This document shows, one piece after another, positions 22,338 through 36,703 of a DNA stretch of 64,000 nt. Within the stretch, counting starts at the first letter, position 1; each line of letters begins with the position of its first letter. Origin of the DNA: Geosiphon pyriformis (lineage: Eukaryota > Glomeromycota > Glomeromycetes > Archaeosporales > Geosiphonaceae); contig JAAOMT010000665.1 of assembly GCA_016748015.1 (NCBI GenBank), positions 212,205-276,204 on the forward strand, in the 5' to 3' direction. Under the pieces are notes generated by a model, which saw nothing but the letters and a program-made list of their open reading frames with translations, made no database searches and had not been told where the DNA came from. A program made the translations under genes and the position numbers.

Positions 22338-25300
22338 ATGCAAAATAGTTAAATATTAATATTAATAAAATCTTAAAAATATCTATTTAACACAAAAGTA
22401 TTAAATTTTCATTATTAGACCAAGTTTTAAGTTATTAAATAGAATATATAACTATAACTATTATCAAATTCAATAATTAACTAATTAAAAAAAAAGAAAA
22501 AAATTTGTTAAACTTTTTAATATATATAAAAATAAAATACAATTCTTAAATAAATAGATTCAAAATAAAACCAGTTATATATTTATTAATTTTATAATAA
22601 GATAAAAAATATATTAATTAAAAATTTACCAGAAAAATAAAAAAAATTAAAAACTATTGTATTTAAATTTTATATAATATTAATAAAACAAAATTATTTT
22701 TTTATATAGAATCAAATCAAATATTTATAATATTTACTAATTATTATTATTATATATTATTGTTATATTAAATTAATTGGGTTTTTTTTAAGATAAATAT
22801 TGAATTATAATTTTTTTAGCTATAAATTTAACTAGATATTTCAAATTATAATTTTTAGTAATTAAATATATAAAAATTTAAAACACTATTAATGTTCAAA
22901 AATTTAGCAAAAGAATTATAAAAAATATAAATTATTTAATCATAATATAGCATAATAATAATTTTAGAAAAATAATAATTAATATAATAGTAAGCACTAT
23001 TACATAATAGTAGTAAGCATTAACTTTGCAATAATAACTGATACCAACTGATAATAGCAACAAATACCAAGTTAAAATATCAAAAAAAAGTATTACAATA
23101 TGTTTTTTTATAGAATTACAAACATATATATATATAATAGCTTTAATATTAAAAAAAACAACAAGTTATAAAAACAAGTTATCAAACAATTCATCTAACA
23201 GTTTTATTTTAATTATTTTTTAATCTTTTACTTTTAAAATAAATATTCACAAAAACTTTTAATTAAAAAAAATAAAAAAAACCAAATTATTACAACTCAA
23301 AGTATTAAAAAACTTACTTGTATTATTTATTAATTGAATCCTTTGGAATAATAATTTTTAATTAAAATTATTCACATTGTTATTAATTAAGAAAAGTGCT
23401 AAAGACTATTAATATTTTGTGTTTTTAGATTAAAGAAACATATTAAACAATTACAAAAACAGTTTCAAAAAAGATCTTAAACAGTAGATAAATTTTAGTT
23501 TAGTTTTTAAAAAGAAGTACATAAATACACACAACAATTAAAAATTGAGAAATAATTTACATTATAATATTAAAAAGAAAGTTTTCAATATAATATTAAT
23601 ATTATTACACAAATAAAATTAAGAAACTTACAAGAGACTAATTGCAATTAAAATGAGATATCAGTAATTAAATATACCAAAAAAACCATCTTATAATAAT
23701 ACTTTAAAAAAATTAATACTTTCAATCTACTTGTAATTTACAAATTCAATTCTAAAATATAAATATATTCAAATATATAGAAAACATAACTCAAATATAT
23801 AAATAAAAACTTTCAAATTCAAAATCAACATATATTATTTTTGGTTAATAATACAACTTTTTATTATACTTAAATTGAAAAATATTTATTTCAATTGATT
23901 AATATTACTTTGCACTATTTTTTTTAAATACTATATTATATTTTTAATCAATAAATGTTGACATTATTAAATTTTTTAAAAGCAAATATATGTACTTATA
24001 TTGTTAATATATTTTATATTAATTTAATCAAAAAATTAATTTTAAACAATAAATAATATAATATATAAAATATTATTATTATTATTATTATATAATTTTA
24101 TTTAATATTAATTTATTTTTCAAAAATAAATTAAACATAAAACAAGTAATTAATTATGTTATTCAATTATAGTTTCAAGTAATATTTATTATAATTCAAA
24201 ACTATTAACAAAAACATATATTCTTTTTTATAATCAAAAATCAAAAATTCAAGAATTCGAAACATTAATTGCTATAAATATATTCGACAATTTATTATTA
24301 AATACATAATAATTAGTCAAAAATATTAAAGATTATACTATAATAGTTAATAAATTATTGGCAATTGAAAATACTTTTAATAAAATTGTAAATATGGTTT
24401 TAGCTGATGCTTAAATTGAAATCATACAATTAATAACTTAGAAAAAAATCAAAAGAATTTTTATTTGTTATAATTACAATTATAAAAATATATGAAGCAT
24501 TAAAAAAGATAATTAAATTTGAAAAGCAATTAGCAAAAAAAAACTTTAATATAAAAAACCAAAATTTACTTAGAAAAAAATTATATAAATATAAAAAAAT
24601 AAAGAAAAATTCTAAAAAACAAGTAATAATTAATTAATAATTTAATAATAATAATAATAATAATTGATTGATTTAATAAATATATATAGTTTATTTGATA
24701 ATAATTATAAAATCTTATAATAAAATATTTTTATAATAGAACATAATTTATATGTTCTAATTGTATTTTTTTATAGAAACTTAACTGTATTATTAATTAT
24801 AAGTAGACTTATTGTTAAATTTAAAAGTATAATAAAATAATATTTAAATACTAAATATAATTAATAAATTGTTTTTTAAATTACTTTTTTTAATAAATTG
24901 TTTAACTTATTATAAAAATTTTTTATTATAATTAATATTATTTAAGTATAATATTTATATATTTAACTGTTTTTTAATTTTGTAAAAACAATAACTAGTT
25001 AAAAACTTTTTTTATAAATTTAAGTTTTTTGCTGTAATTTATTTTAGTTTTAAGCTTAATTTGTTGATTTTTATTATTTTATTGGTATAATTTATCAATA
25101 TTTTTGGTTTTAACTAATACAGTTAAAAATAATTAAATTTTTTTTATTTTTTGTTATTTTATAATATATTTTTAGTTTGTTAATAATTATTTTTAAGTTA
25201 ATATTAAATTTTAATATTTTATTAAAAAATTATTAAAACAAATTCAGAAAGTTTTTTAAAATGTTTATAATATTTAAATTTTAAGTATTTTTAATCATAA

Positions 25301-26600
25301 TTTTATGTTTATATTTTCAAATTTTACAACTTAATTTTCTTAAAAAGAATAGTGTTTAATAATAATAATTGGTTATAAATTTTTTAAATTTTTTAAATTT
25401 AATTAATAAAATCTGTATTTTTAGCTATAATACTTATATTATTAATGATTGATTTATGTAATAAAATTTTAATTAATTTTTATATACAATTTTTTTTAAG
25501 ATTTCTTTTTTCAAATATAATTTTTATATTTTGTTTTTCAAATATTTTTTAAATATTGAATAATTTATCTTATTTTAGATTAAATTTTTTACTTTATTGT
25601 TTTTTAATATAATAAAATTTTGTTTTTAATTTTTTATTTAATATGTAAATTTAGCAATTAATTATTATGTTTTTCTTTTTATTATCTTTATAATTGTATA
25701 ATATTGTTAGCTACTTTTTTTTTAGTTATTTTTTAAGATATTTATATGTTAATATGTTTTTTTTCGAAAAATAGTTTTGAAATTTTTTTTATTAATTAGT
25801 TTTGTTAAATATATAATATTTTTAATTTTATAAATAATATTAAAAAATAAAAAACTTTAAAAAAAACCAATTAGTAAATTTATTTTAAATTATTAAAAAT
25901 AATATCATTAAAATTTATAAAAAAAAAGTGTATATTATTGTCATAAAAATAATTTAATAATAAAAATAATAATTTATAAAATTTTTAACAATTTTTTTAA
26001 AAACTTATTTATTATATAAATTAAAAAATAAAACATAAATATGTATATTATAATTTAATAATATAAAATAATAGTTAAAAATTTAATAATATTTTTAAAA
26101 TACAAAAAATATGACATAATTTTATACATAAAATTCTAAAAAATAATATTTTTAAAAGTGGTCTAAATAGTTTTAATTCATAATATGTTAACAAATTTTT
26201 ATTTATTAAATTAAACAATTTAAAATTATAAGTATTTTAATAATATATTAATAATTAAAAAAATATAATTTTTTTTTTTAAATTCTGATTATTTTATAAT
26301 TTATATTTCTTTTAAATTAATACAAAGAATAAAATTTACCATATAATAAATTTTAAAAATGGGATTTTTTCAAATTCATTTTGATAAACCTTTTTAGAGT
26401 AATAATTGAAGTTAATACAAGAGAAATTTATAAATGTATTTTGTGATTGGAAGGAAAATTGAAGTTTTTGTTTTTCAATATTAGAAACAAAGGATTTTTT
26501 GAAAGAGAACAAAGACAAAATGGGGATCTTTGTCAAAGGTTTCTTAATATCCTTGAATATTATAGGCTTTTAGAAATAATTATGGATTCTATTGTATAAT
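22338..26600. other. Extremely AT-rich gene-free block
   Basis: About 4.3 kb of sequence that looks close to 90% A+T, with runs such as (ATT)n near 24070 and (AAT)n near 24645. No frame has protein character. I see no element ends or RNA gene. It separates the transposon-rich part from the genic part. Confidence 0.6.
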
Positions 26601-26788
26601 TGAGTTTCAAACTAAATTACGCCGTTCTTTAATGAATCAACTATTTCACTAGCCGTTTATAATTCATCTTTCAAGTATGCATTTAGAAACTAACTCAAAT
26701 TAAAATAATCGCCCATAACAATCTTTTTTTCTACTGGAATGTAAAAGATTCCCAGAACCGCCCTTCTTTCCCAATACTCCGATGACAA

Positions 26789-26855
<67 letters not shown>

Positions 26856-29800
26856 TTAATTGTTAGCCCCAATTTTATATTTCACATGGGCTATAACCTC
26901 ATATGGGAACCGGGCCGAACTATTTTAATGATAGGGAGGCCACAAAAAACAAGTATCATTCGTTTGGATTTGATTTTCGGTAGATTGGGCTTTTTCATGA
27001 TCATTTGAGCCTCTGTTATTATGATGTCAATTGGACCCTTACATGAATTGTTAAATCACAATCGGCAAATAAAAATAGATTTTTTTTGGGCACTTTATAT
27101 GTTAAAACTTCAAGAAAGTTTCGAGTTTGATTATCTAATTATTTAGGCGATTCGGAAGTTGGAATTTAAGCAGAGAATTTAGACAGGATAGGCGAGCTAA
27201 AAAAGTGAATGAGAAAATTTTTTAAATCATGATTACCATTGATCCGTTAACAAGTTGGACTTTTCTTCTTTCAAACATTTGCAAACTAAAAAAAACTAAA
27301 AAAAACTAAAAAAAGAAAAAAGAAAAAAAGAAAGAGTAGTAATGTGATGAGTCAATGCGCCCACAACTATCGTCATCTTGGCCAAGCATAAACTAACCCT
27401 ACTGACACACAGCAAAACGTGTGAATTTCATAAAATCTTAACTTGTTTTCGTGCAGGAAGGTTCGATACCTGCTACTTGATCGACTTGTCGAAGAACAGG
27501 TTGTGATTTTGTGTTCTGGGTTGAGTTTTTTTGTTTAATGAGGTCTTTTACGGGATAAATTGATGAATTTTTGCGAAACTTTATTCTTCATCAAGTAAGA
27601 TATGAAAGAGTATCAGTATATCTGACACTATTTAAACGCGTATGATATTGGGGACGACGATGTTTCCTTATTATTGTTGGTCATGAGGTCTAGGCTTAGA
27701 AGTGTATGAAATCACCTATTCTGAAAGGTAGTATTAATAGAACATCATGAAACAGCCACTAGGCAAAAACAAAATCTTTTACAACGTGCCTCTCCAAAAC
27801 CTGTAGAACAATAACAAAACTGCTTTTTTATCTTGTGGCAATTTCATTATTTGGTGTTGGACAAGCCTTGCACAACATATTGCATCCTATGTTTGTCGAA
27901 CAACAGAAACCAGTTTGATCAGTGATAAAATCAATTATATAATTATATATATATAAATATGCAGGTACTGAGTCTGTGCAGATGAACAAGTTTTTAGTTG
28001 ATTTAGGGAGGCGTGTTTTTTGGTGGGTTCACTTTTTGGAAAGGGATTATATCGACCTTTTTTTAATAGATAATATCAAAGTTGTCATCAAGTTTTTTTT
28101 AGTCAATGATAAAATAGCTCTAAATTTCTAGAATATTCTCAAAGAAGGGATAAAGGATTATTAGGTGAATTGAAGATTAAATGAATCGTTCAACATTTTT
28201 AGAATCTTTTTGATAACCATTGTTCATAGAATCGGAAGTGAGAAAACTTTTAAAAATTTTTTTTTTAATATTAGTATGACAAAAATTTTGTTCACAACGA
28301 AAGATAAGACATGTATTCTGGCAGCAAACAGTAATTATTTAACTTGCGGGGTTAAACCCTATATGCACTTATCAAATTTTTGTGGTTGGTTCTAGAGAAG
28401 ATGCAATAATTTTCTGTAGCAGTCCTAAAATCAACCTGTTGTGATTGTGCGCGTTTCGTTGGTGCAATACTAGAAACTTGGGGATATATTTTCCTAATTT
28501 GTCGAATACGCGGAGTCTGATTCTAATTACGAGAAAAGAAAAGGTTAATTTTAGTTGAAAATTAATAAAGAAATTATCAGAATAAATTATTATAATAGAA
28601 AATTTAGGGAAATGAAATGCAAGACTCCCGAAACACAAATCAAAAACCTTGAATTTTTCTCTTTAATACAGAGATCTATTAATGCAGTGAGTTATAGATC
28701 ATGACGACGATTCCGAGCCGCGTTTTAGTTGTTTATGCGAAACTTTTTAAATGTGATTCTTTATCGAAAGGTTAAACTTTGAGCACGCGAGATCATTCTT
28801 AAAAGTGTACAGCACAAAAATTTCGTTATTTCCTGGTAAAGATATAGATTTTTTAATAAAATTTTTGGCTTCTGTGGTAATATATTTGACCGTGTAAGGT
28901 GAAACGAAATAAATTTCAAAAATACATATTTTTCAATTGAGCTCCATGTGAAATAATATTACAAGATGCCCGCGTGATAATAATGACCAAAGATTCTGTC
29001 ATTTTGAAACATTATTCTATCATCATAATTCAATTTCCGTTATAGACATTAAAATGAAATCAGTGTCGCCAGTGAAAGGCTATATTTCTTGTCGCATGAA
29101 ATCATTAAACTCCTCTCTGAAATATTAAAAATGTTGTGTTCAAAGTTTTTGCTAGTTTGTGAATTAAGAGACTGTTACGAAATTTAATATAATACAAAAT
29201 TTCGGGAATGATTATTCAAAAGTTTCTTTTTCCTGTCATGCAATGTTTGGAATATCAAAAATGTGGTGATACATGAAATTTTTTTTTTTTTGAATTTTCA
29301 TAATGAAAATTTCAATGCAAAAAATTGATAGGGACAGAAATAGATAGATGTCAATTTTTAGAATTTCACGGTGATCTAGAGCGACATGCGGGTTGGGAAA
29401 TTGGAAAATCAAAAGATTCAATTATTCTTTCAAAGGTCAAGTTTTTTCGTCCTAATTAAGTTGGAATGTGTATTTGAAAGTAGATCAAAATTTTTTGGGT
29501 CATTCAGGCACGCACAGAAAATAACATCATAAATAAATGATAATAAAAGCACAAGAAGATCATCATAACATCTTTTTCGGAACTTTTTCAATGAACAATG
29601 GCAAAGCTCGTACAGCTCTTGTCAAAAGCTCTGAACATTTACGTAGATTTTGTAGTAAAAAAATTCTCTGATTTCCCCTTTTTCCCATTTTATTCAATCT
29701 TTTGATTTGGAAATTTCACTTGTCTCTCACCCTCACATTTTTCCTACGATTTGGTTCCCCGAAAATAGATATCCAAACCCCTTTAAAACACTTGGATTGG

Positions 29801-30300
29801 GGAATTCTCAATATTTCATGCATTTAATCAAAAAAGGTAGTTATGCATTGTGATAAGTTTCAAGGGAAAACCGGGTAGAAACGTAAACAGACAATATTAA
29901 GGCATAAAACAGTTAATATTTATCCGAGTGAACAGTTAATAAAACAGGGATCAGAGTTTGATTTTACCATTTTCAGTTTCCATTTTCAAGTTGATTTTTC
30001 TCTTTTGGGTAAGATTTGAAAAAAAAATTTCACTTTTTTTGTTACGGCAAATTTATTCTTTTCATACTTTGGAACTGTAGCGATTCTGAAAATATTATTA
30101 ATCAGAGTAAAATAAGAAGTTTCTGAGTTTCTGAGATTAATTTTTTCGAAAATTAACATAATTAATAAAATAAGAATTAAAAATATATATGATAATTTTA
30201 TCATAAAATATTAATTTATAAAAATCAATGGAGATCGAAAAAATGAAACAAGATAAATATTGAATATCGATTTAATGAAAAATATATTAATAAATATAAG
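26601..30300. other. Intergenic DNA, no gene supported
   Basis: Base composition is more balanced than in the preceding block, but all frames are short and lack family motifs. An A-rich (AAAAAACT)n-like run lies near 27285-27330. This could hold a diverged or non-coding transcript; I cannot support one. Confidence 0.45.
26790..26858. repeat. (TAA)n microsatellite
   Basis: About 22 uninterrupted TAA units. Confidence 0.95.
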
Positions 30301-30327
30301 ATATTACGTTAAAAATTTATATAATAA

Positions 30328-30328
30328 C

Positions 30329-30411
<83 letters not shown>
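30328..30411. repeat. (AAT)n microsatellite
   Basis: About 28 AAT units. A second, opposite-phase (ATT)n block of about 9 units lies at 30494-30522. Confidence 0.95.
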
Positions 30412-30413
<2 letters not shown>

Positions 30414-30491
30414 TTCTTTTAAAATAATTTGCAAGTAAAACATAAATAAATAAATTAATGAAAATAAGTAAAACTTGATAATATTAAAGTC

Positions 30492-30522
<31 letters not shown>

Positions 30523-31376
30523 TAAACAATCTAAACAATATAGATTAAATGTATTTACAAATTTATAGATTCAAAATTTTTTACAAAGATTGTATAAAAT
30601 TACTTGGTTAAAATTGACAAAGTTCCAACGCATTTGATTTAATTGTAATATTTATTTGTTTACAGAATTCTTTCAAAAAATTTTATTTTCGTTTTATTTT
30701 AAAAACTGATTGTAATTGGGTTTTAAACATGGTTAATTGAAGCCATTATATTTTTTCGTTTGTTTAGGTTTTTTTTTTTCATACAAATTTATTAAATAAT
30801 AGCCGGACTTGTGACCAATCTCATTTATCAAGTAATAAATAAATTTTATCACAAATTCATTTTAGATGTATATATAATACTTTTATTAAAAATATGGTTG
30901 GACGATTTATAAGCTCAGAAATTTTATGAAACTACACAATCAAAAGTTTGTGAATTTAAAAAAATTATTTCATAATTTAGGATATTATTTTGGATAAAAT
31001 TTCTACATTTGGAAAATTGTCTATTAAAATCAAAGGCTCTTTGAAAAACCTAAATTAGATATCGATTACTAAAGTAAAACTCTAAATTTAGGATAGAAGT
31101 TACGAGATGTGTTCCATGAGGCTAATCTTTGATAATGAATTTTCATCATCTAGGAGGTTACGTACGATGATGATAAGATGTAGAGTAATATTTTGGAAAC
31201 TTAATTTTTTGGTGGAAATTGTGTCATACACTTTGTACTCTGTTTTCTCCCTTTCTTTGAAGATTGGGTTGGGCTGGTTTGGTTTGGTTTGGTTTCACAA
31301 AAGGAATTCATCCCTGAACTCACGAATTATTTGCAGAAGAATAGATCGATTCCGAAAATATTTCAGAGATCATTGA

Positions 31377-31414
31377 TCAAATCAAATCAAATCAAATCAA
31401 ATCAAATCAAATCA
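31377..31414. repeat. (CAAAT)n pentanucleotide repeat
   Basis: About 7-8 units of CAAAT. A (GGTTT)n run lies about 100 bp upstream, at 31277-31294. Confidence 0.9.
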
Positions 31415-31712
31415 AAATACATTTAAACGGATAATATCATCATCAAAATCTGGTAGGAACCAATTAATATATACATTTTTTTTTTGTTTTTTTAGTTTCA
31501 AGAAGTTTTAAAGTAAACCTAACGAAGAAAGGAATTCAAGTTAATATGTATAATTTATGAAATATCATTCGATAAAAAATTTTCACCACTTTATGGAAAT
31601 TCTAATTTTCTATTTCGGCGAGCATTATCATTTAATACATAATCAATTAAGTTTTCATTTATCACTGACACGCATCGCATATTTTCATCAATTATCAAAA
31701 ATTGCACAATAA

Positions 31713-31762
<50 letters not shown>
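31713..31762. repeat. (ATT)n microsatellite
   Basis: About 16 units of ATT in otherwise non-repetitive intergenic DNA. Confidence 0.95.
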
Positions 31763-32288
31763 CAAAATTTCCAAAAAGCTTTCCATGATCAATTTTGATT
31801 TCCTCGCCGATAATTAAAAATTTTACACACGCACACGTCTAATTTTCATGCATAATGAGTTCTCCAATTGTGAACAAATAATGGATTTTTAAAGTTATCA
31901 ACTTAAACACAAGCTATCATTAAAAAAGTTTTCGAATTCTGGAAATTAATTTTTGTTATCAAATTGGTTTTGCTGCAAATAATCAATATCAGAGTCGTTG
32001 ATAAGTATTGCCAAATTTCTTTCTTATGAAAGATTTGACGCCGCTTATTTTTTAAATAAATCAAATTTAAAATTCAACCCACATGCATCGTAAAAATTTT
32101 AGGTTTTAGAGGAGAGGAACACACGTCGTTATCAGGTTATGTTAGTTGGCCATATTTTCGACATGTTAACTTTGATGGCTATCCATTCGTGTTCAAATGT
32201 TCATTTACCGCCGCGCATTTGTATCGCAATAATAGTTTGGATCAAAGAAAATTTTCAATCAAATTTAATATAATAATATCATCAATTA

Positions 32289-32323
<35 letters not shown>

Positions 32324-32324
32324 G
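32289..32324. repeat. (ATT)n microsatellite
   Basis: About 12 ATT units. Confidence 0.95.
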
Positions 32325-32487
32325 CATGATGCGAAAATTAGTACACTGTTCGGGAAGGAGTTCTTGTAGAAATAATCTACGTTTAAGTTAAAAAATCTTG
32401 TTATTACTATTCATGGGATGGGGTAATAAGTGATAAAGTTGAAAGGTGAAAATTTTCAAACCTTTTTAATTAGTTTGATTCATGATA

Positions 32488-32488
32488 A

Positions 32489-32574
<86 letters not shown>

Positions 32575-32698
32575 CATTATTATTATTATTATTATTATTA
32601 TCATTATTCTTATTCTTATTATTATTACTAATACTATTACTACTATTACTACTATTACTACTACTACTATTACTACTACTATTATTATTATTCTTCTT
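32488..32698. repeat. Long compound (TTA)n microsatellite
   Basis: About 210 bp of TTA-type triplets. They are pure at first, then interspersed with TCA, CTT and CTA variants. Both strands are open (poly-Leu and poly-Asn frames), but these are repeat artefacts. It lies about 1.5 kb upstream of the GATA-factor start. Confidence 0.95.
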
Positions 32699-32999
32699 AT
32701 ATTGTGTTTTCAAAATAGATATATTTAGTCCATCACATATATATTATATATATTTTTTATATGCATGATTTACCCTTTATTACTTTTTCTTTTTTTTACT
32801 TTATATGTGATTCAGAATATCGGTCACACTCACTAAAAAAAAATTTATTCTTAGAATTATATTTTCGTGTAACGGTTTTTCCCGGTTTTTAACCAATCAG
32901 AATTTTTATCTTTCAAAAAAGTAATTAGAATTTAGGATATCTGTCCGTTTATGAACCTTCTCAATAAACTCCCAAAGAGTTTATCAAATCACTAAAAAT

Positions 33000-34157
33000 A
33001 TATACAACCTGTACTCTCTTCCCAAACCTATGAATTTACTCCCTGTTTACCCCGGCTAACAAACCCACTGGTTAGGAAGTATTGGTGTAATTGTAAAACT
33101 CTTCCTCCTTCCAAATTTGCAATTTTAGTTAGTCAGTCTTTCGCAACACAGACCTACCTACCTACTTACCTAACTACCTACCAACCGACTATCCGTCTGT
33201 GGTTTTTTTATATTATCAGCTGAGAGTCTCTCATTATACAAACAGACTGTCACTCCACCACTGTTTAAACTAGTCAACCCGTTCACCTGGTCCCTCCTTT
33301 CCTCTTTTCCTTTTTCTTGTCCTACGGTTCTCTTTTCTACACTTTTCCCTTCACTGTTCTCACTTGGGTTCCCTTTCGCCCGTAACGTCCGTCCGTTCAT
33401 AAGTCTGTTTCACTTTTTGTAAGTCTCAACGTGTCTTGAAGTGGGTAGAAGAAGAAACGTGTTGGTATGAATACTACTCTTCGCTCATACATACAAACAT
33501 ATATACATACATACATACATACACACACACACTTGGTGGAATACTGCTTTTTTTTAATCATTTCTTGACTTTGAACGAAAAACTTTTAACCACCCCAAAA
33601 ATTTTCTTTGGTTTTTAGTCGGTCTATTTATTTCCCAAGATCTTGTCACCTCCCATACCGAGCGTGTCAAAGAGTTCTGCTCTTTAAATAATACCTACCT
33701 TATTTATCTCACTGCTCCAACCAAAAAAATTAAACTTTTGAACCCAACCCAAAAAAAAATATACCAAAAAAAAAAACAACAAAAAAAAAACAAAAACAAC
33801 AACTGTGAAGATACACCACAAACTTCCCACCAACTTCAACAAAAATAACAGGTTTGTCATTCCCAAAATTTGTTGTTGTTCTATTTGTTTTGTCCAAAAC
33901 CTTTTTTGTTTTTTCCATCTTATTTATTCCGATACTTTTTTGGGAATCCATGAGCTCAACCTGACAAAACTCGCTATCTAATATTCGCCTTATCCATCAT
34001 AATTGAAATATTGAAACAATTGTTGAAAGTCTCCAACAAAAAAACATTTCAACTTATTCTCACCTCCTCTCCCTCTGCTCTTTTTCCTTTGTTCTCCCCC
34101 CTCCTCCCCTCAACTCACCTTTCTCTTCTAGTCACCTACTCTCTGATATTAACAAAA
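33000..34157 (+). promoter_or_regulatory. Upstream region and 5' UTR of the GATA gene
   Basis: The sequence becomes pyrimidine-rich (CTACCTAC repeats near 33155-33185; a (CATA)n/(CA)n run at 33488-33532). A possible 5' UTR intron runs from 33852 (aacag|gtttgt) to 34131. Its 3' end has a strong pyrimidine tract and tcttctag, 26 bases before the start codon. The transcription start is not defined. Confidence 0.4.
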
Positions 34158-34685
34158 ATGGCTCCAACAAAACTCAAATTCAAAGGAAACAAAGCCTTCT
34201 CAATGTTATCAACTATTGAGAGTGAGGCAGATTTGTCGAAAACCTGGCGCCTAATGACAAAGGTCAAGGATGCTCTTGAATATGGCAAACGTTTAGAAAA
34301 TTTATCATGGAGGCTTTGGTTCATGCATCACCAAATGGTTCACGACCACAAGACTCAATCAAAATTTAAAAAATTGTCAATCTCCACCACTCGAAAATTG
34401 GAAACAGAAAAGGCCACAGAATTAAGTAAACTAGCCGCTCCAACTTATCGTCCAAGAGGTCTCGAGTCCCCCGACAAAAAAGGAAAAAAGAAATCAAACA
34501 ACAAAAAGCAATCACTCATCACTACCACAAAAAAAGGTGGCAATAATCAAAAAAATGCCTCAAAAAATAACATGCTTCTAACAAACTCGGTCGCATTATC
34601 CCCAACCTCGGCGTCTTCAAATCATGATAAAAAACTAAATCCTCTTAATGTAGAATATAATAATAATGATGAGGATGATGATGAC

Positions 34686-34718
<33 letters not shown>

Positions 34719-36703
34719 CTACAGGATGAAGCACCCATCACCTCCGAGTCAACTACCAACAGTAATAATAATCACCAGGATATAATCCTAGACACCACAT
34801 CAATCAATGGAGATCTCATCACATCCGTTAATATCGATGATGATGACATTAATGATGCCACTTTCAGCGTTCGTGACGCCATCTCTGTACCGGAAGGAAA
34901 CGATATGACGCTCGATGGTAACGTTTCTCCCTTGAATAGCCCTACCCTCTCGATCGATGAAGAAAATAATGAACTCACCGCCGCCGTTCTCTCGCAACTT
35001 GCCGCCAACGATGATTCCAATCTAGCTACCAATAACGCGATGCAAGAGCTCTTTAATGAGATGAATGGGATTTCCCACCAGGAATTCGTATTACATCAAT
35101 ATACAAATGATCAAGACCCATATCAGGTTGTAAGATTACCCGGACCATTTGTTGGTTTTGATGCCGCCGCTTTTTTACATCCCGACCGTGCTCCTGTCAT
35201 GGAACTGGACATCGCGGCCATGTTTAGAATGAGAGAATTTTATCCTTCTTCACCTGATACATCGGAACCAACTTCTCCAACAGAGATGGACTGGTTCAAT
35301 AATAATAATTCAATGCTTTCGACAGACGCGGTCAATCAACAATCTTCAGCTGGTATCCAATCGAATTTGTCATATCAATTAAATTCTCAAATAAATGATC
35401 AACTCGTAGCAGCATCGGCTTCCGGTATACACAATGCCGTATATGTTCCTCGGAGCTCATCGGCAAATAGCAATCTGAACAATAGTTTAATATTAAACCC
35501 CACCCTCAATGGATCCAACGTCAACGATCTTTCCGGTAACACTTTAATAGGAAGTATGTCGGGAAACAACATTGTATATGTTGGTCATCAATATTCGACA
35601 GATCCTTCATCCGTCAACGCGACATGTTCAACCAACCTCCCTCAACCTGGCAACAATTTATCCTCGACAACCTCCTCCACCTCCTCCACCTCCTCACATC
35701 GTCAGTCATCAATCACACCGGAAGGTCGACCAAAAAAGTCTCATTCGAACGGTGAACAACAATGTTTCAATTGTGGCGTCACATCTACACCTCTATGGAG
35801 GCGGTCTGCTAACGATGAACTATTGTGTAATGCTTGTGGTTTATAGTGAGTAACATTTTTTTTAAAAATTTTTACACGGTCAGATATGGTTTATTCCTTG
35901 TTGATCTATAAAAGGATTCAAATTTGTCTAAAACAAAAAAAAACTTGATTTTTCAACGTAATTCTCTCTACCCACCAATCAATAGCTTAAAACTTCACAA
36001 GATGGCTCGTCCAAAAACCATGAAGCCACATATTGTACGTAAAGATGCACGCGATGATGAGACCGCACAACCTGTCTGCTCAAATTGCGGCACGATGACC
36101 ACACCTTTATGGCGTCGAGATGAAGAAGGGCAAACCCTTTGCAATGCATGCGGATTATAGTATGTTGGAAATTTTTTGTGAAATCCGCACCCATCATATG
36201 AAGTATTGAAATATGGAATAGACGAGTCACATATAACCCGTCTTTCTCTTGTCATTCTCCATCATAGCTTCAAGCTGCATCACGAAAAACGACCATTATC
36301 AATGAAGACGGATGTGATCAAAAAGCGTCAACGATACGAAAATGGACAGAATCCAAGTCGTCGATCAAGTAAAAAGCAACGATCAATCGATGAGGGTGCC
36401 CCAGATTCTCAACAGCCACAACCGATACAAACACATCAACAACAACAACAACAACAACAACAACAAGTATACGGCCCTATTAGTGTATCACCCACAACCT
36501 CTACTAATTCCATGACGATTCCAACGGGTAATACCAGCCCAATTAGTGCACATTCAACTCCCTCGTTGAATATGCCAGCTTCGCTTGGGCCCATTAGTCT
36601 AGTGGATCAGGAAATAAATTCTCCTATAGCGTTGGGACCAACATCCTCGTCAATGACTGCACCTGCCCCAAACAGGTCTTTGCATGGTAGTTTTCTCGAA
36701 TAA
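34158..36703 (+). CDS. Two-finger GATA transcription factor with AreA-type N-terminus
   Basis: This is a nuclear DNA-binding regulator of the fungal GATA family, which in other fungi controls nitrogen use, iron or light responses. Exons are 34158-35845, 35986-36159 and 36268-36703 (765 aa). The start is the ATG in acaaaaATGG; no in-frame ATG lies upstream. Residues about 25-60 ([20 protein letters not shown] then [15 protein letters not shown]) match the conserved N-terminal segment of AreA/Nit2-type activators. A long Ser/Thr/Asn-rich region with Asn and Asp runs follows. Finger 1 ([14 protein letters not shown]...CNACGL) and finger 2 ([14 protein letters not shown]...CNACGL) are 33 residues apart, with basic tails ([33 protein letters not shown]). 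Both fingers are split by an intron at the same codon (Tyr of CNACGLY, phase 2). The C-terminus is rich in Gln, Ser and Pro. Its target pathway cannot be read from the sequence. Confidence 0.9.
36438..36466 (+). repeat. CAA repeat (polyglutamine) within the GATA gene
   Basis: An uninterrupted run of CAA codons in exon 3 encodes a Gln tract after the second finger. Such tracts often vary in length between strains. Confidence 0.9.

Noticed and set aside
27455-27485. ggttcgatacc resembles a tRNA B box
   Set aside because: The flanking bases do not form a proper T-arm with a 7-base loop, and no A box, anticodon arm or acceptor stem can be drawn upstream.
32430-32768. Poly-Leu and poly-Asn frames on both strands
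   Set aside because: They are translations of the TTA microsatellite, with no other content.
34011-34157. Longer N-terminus of the GATA protein starting upstream at 34011
   Set aside because: It would start with TTG, the added sequence is low-complexity Ser/Pro/Leu from a CT-rich leader, and a good ATG in aacaaaaATGG lies at 34158 just before the AreA-type segment.
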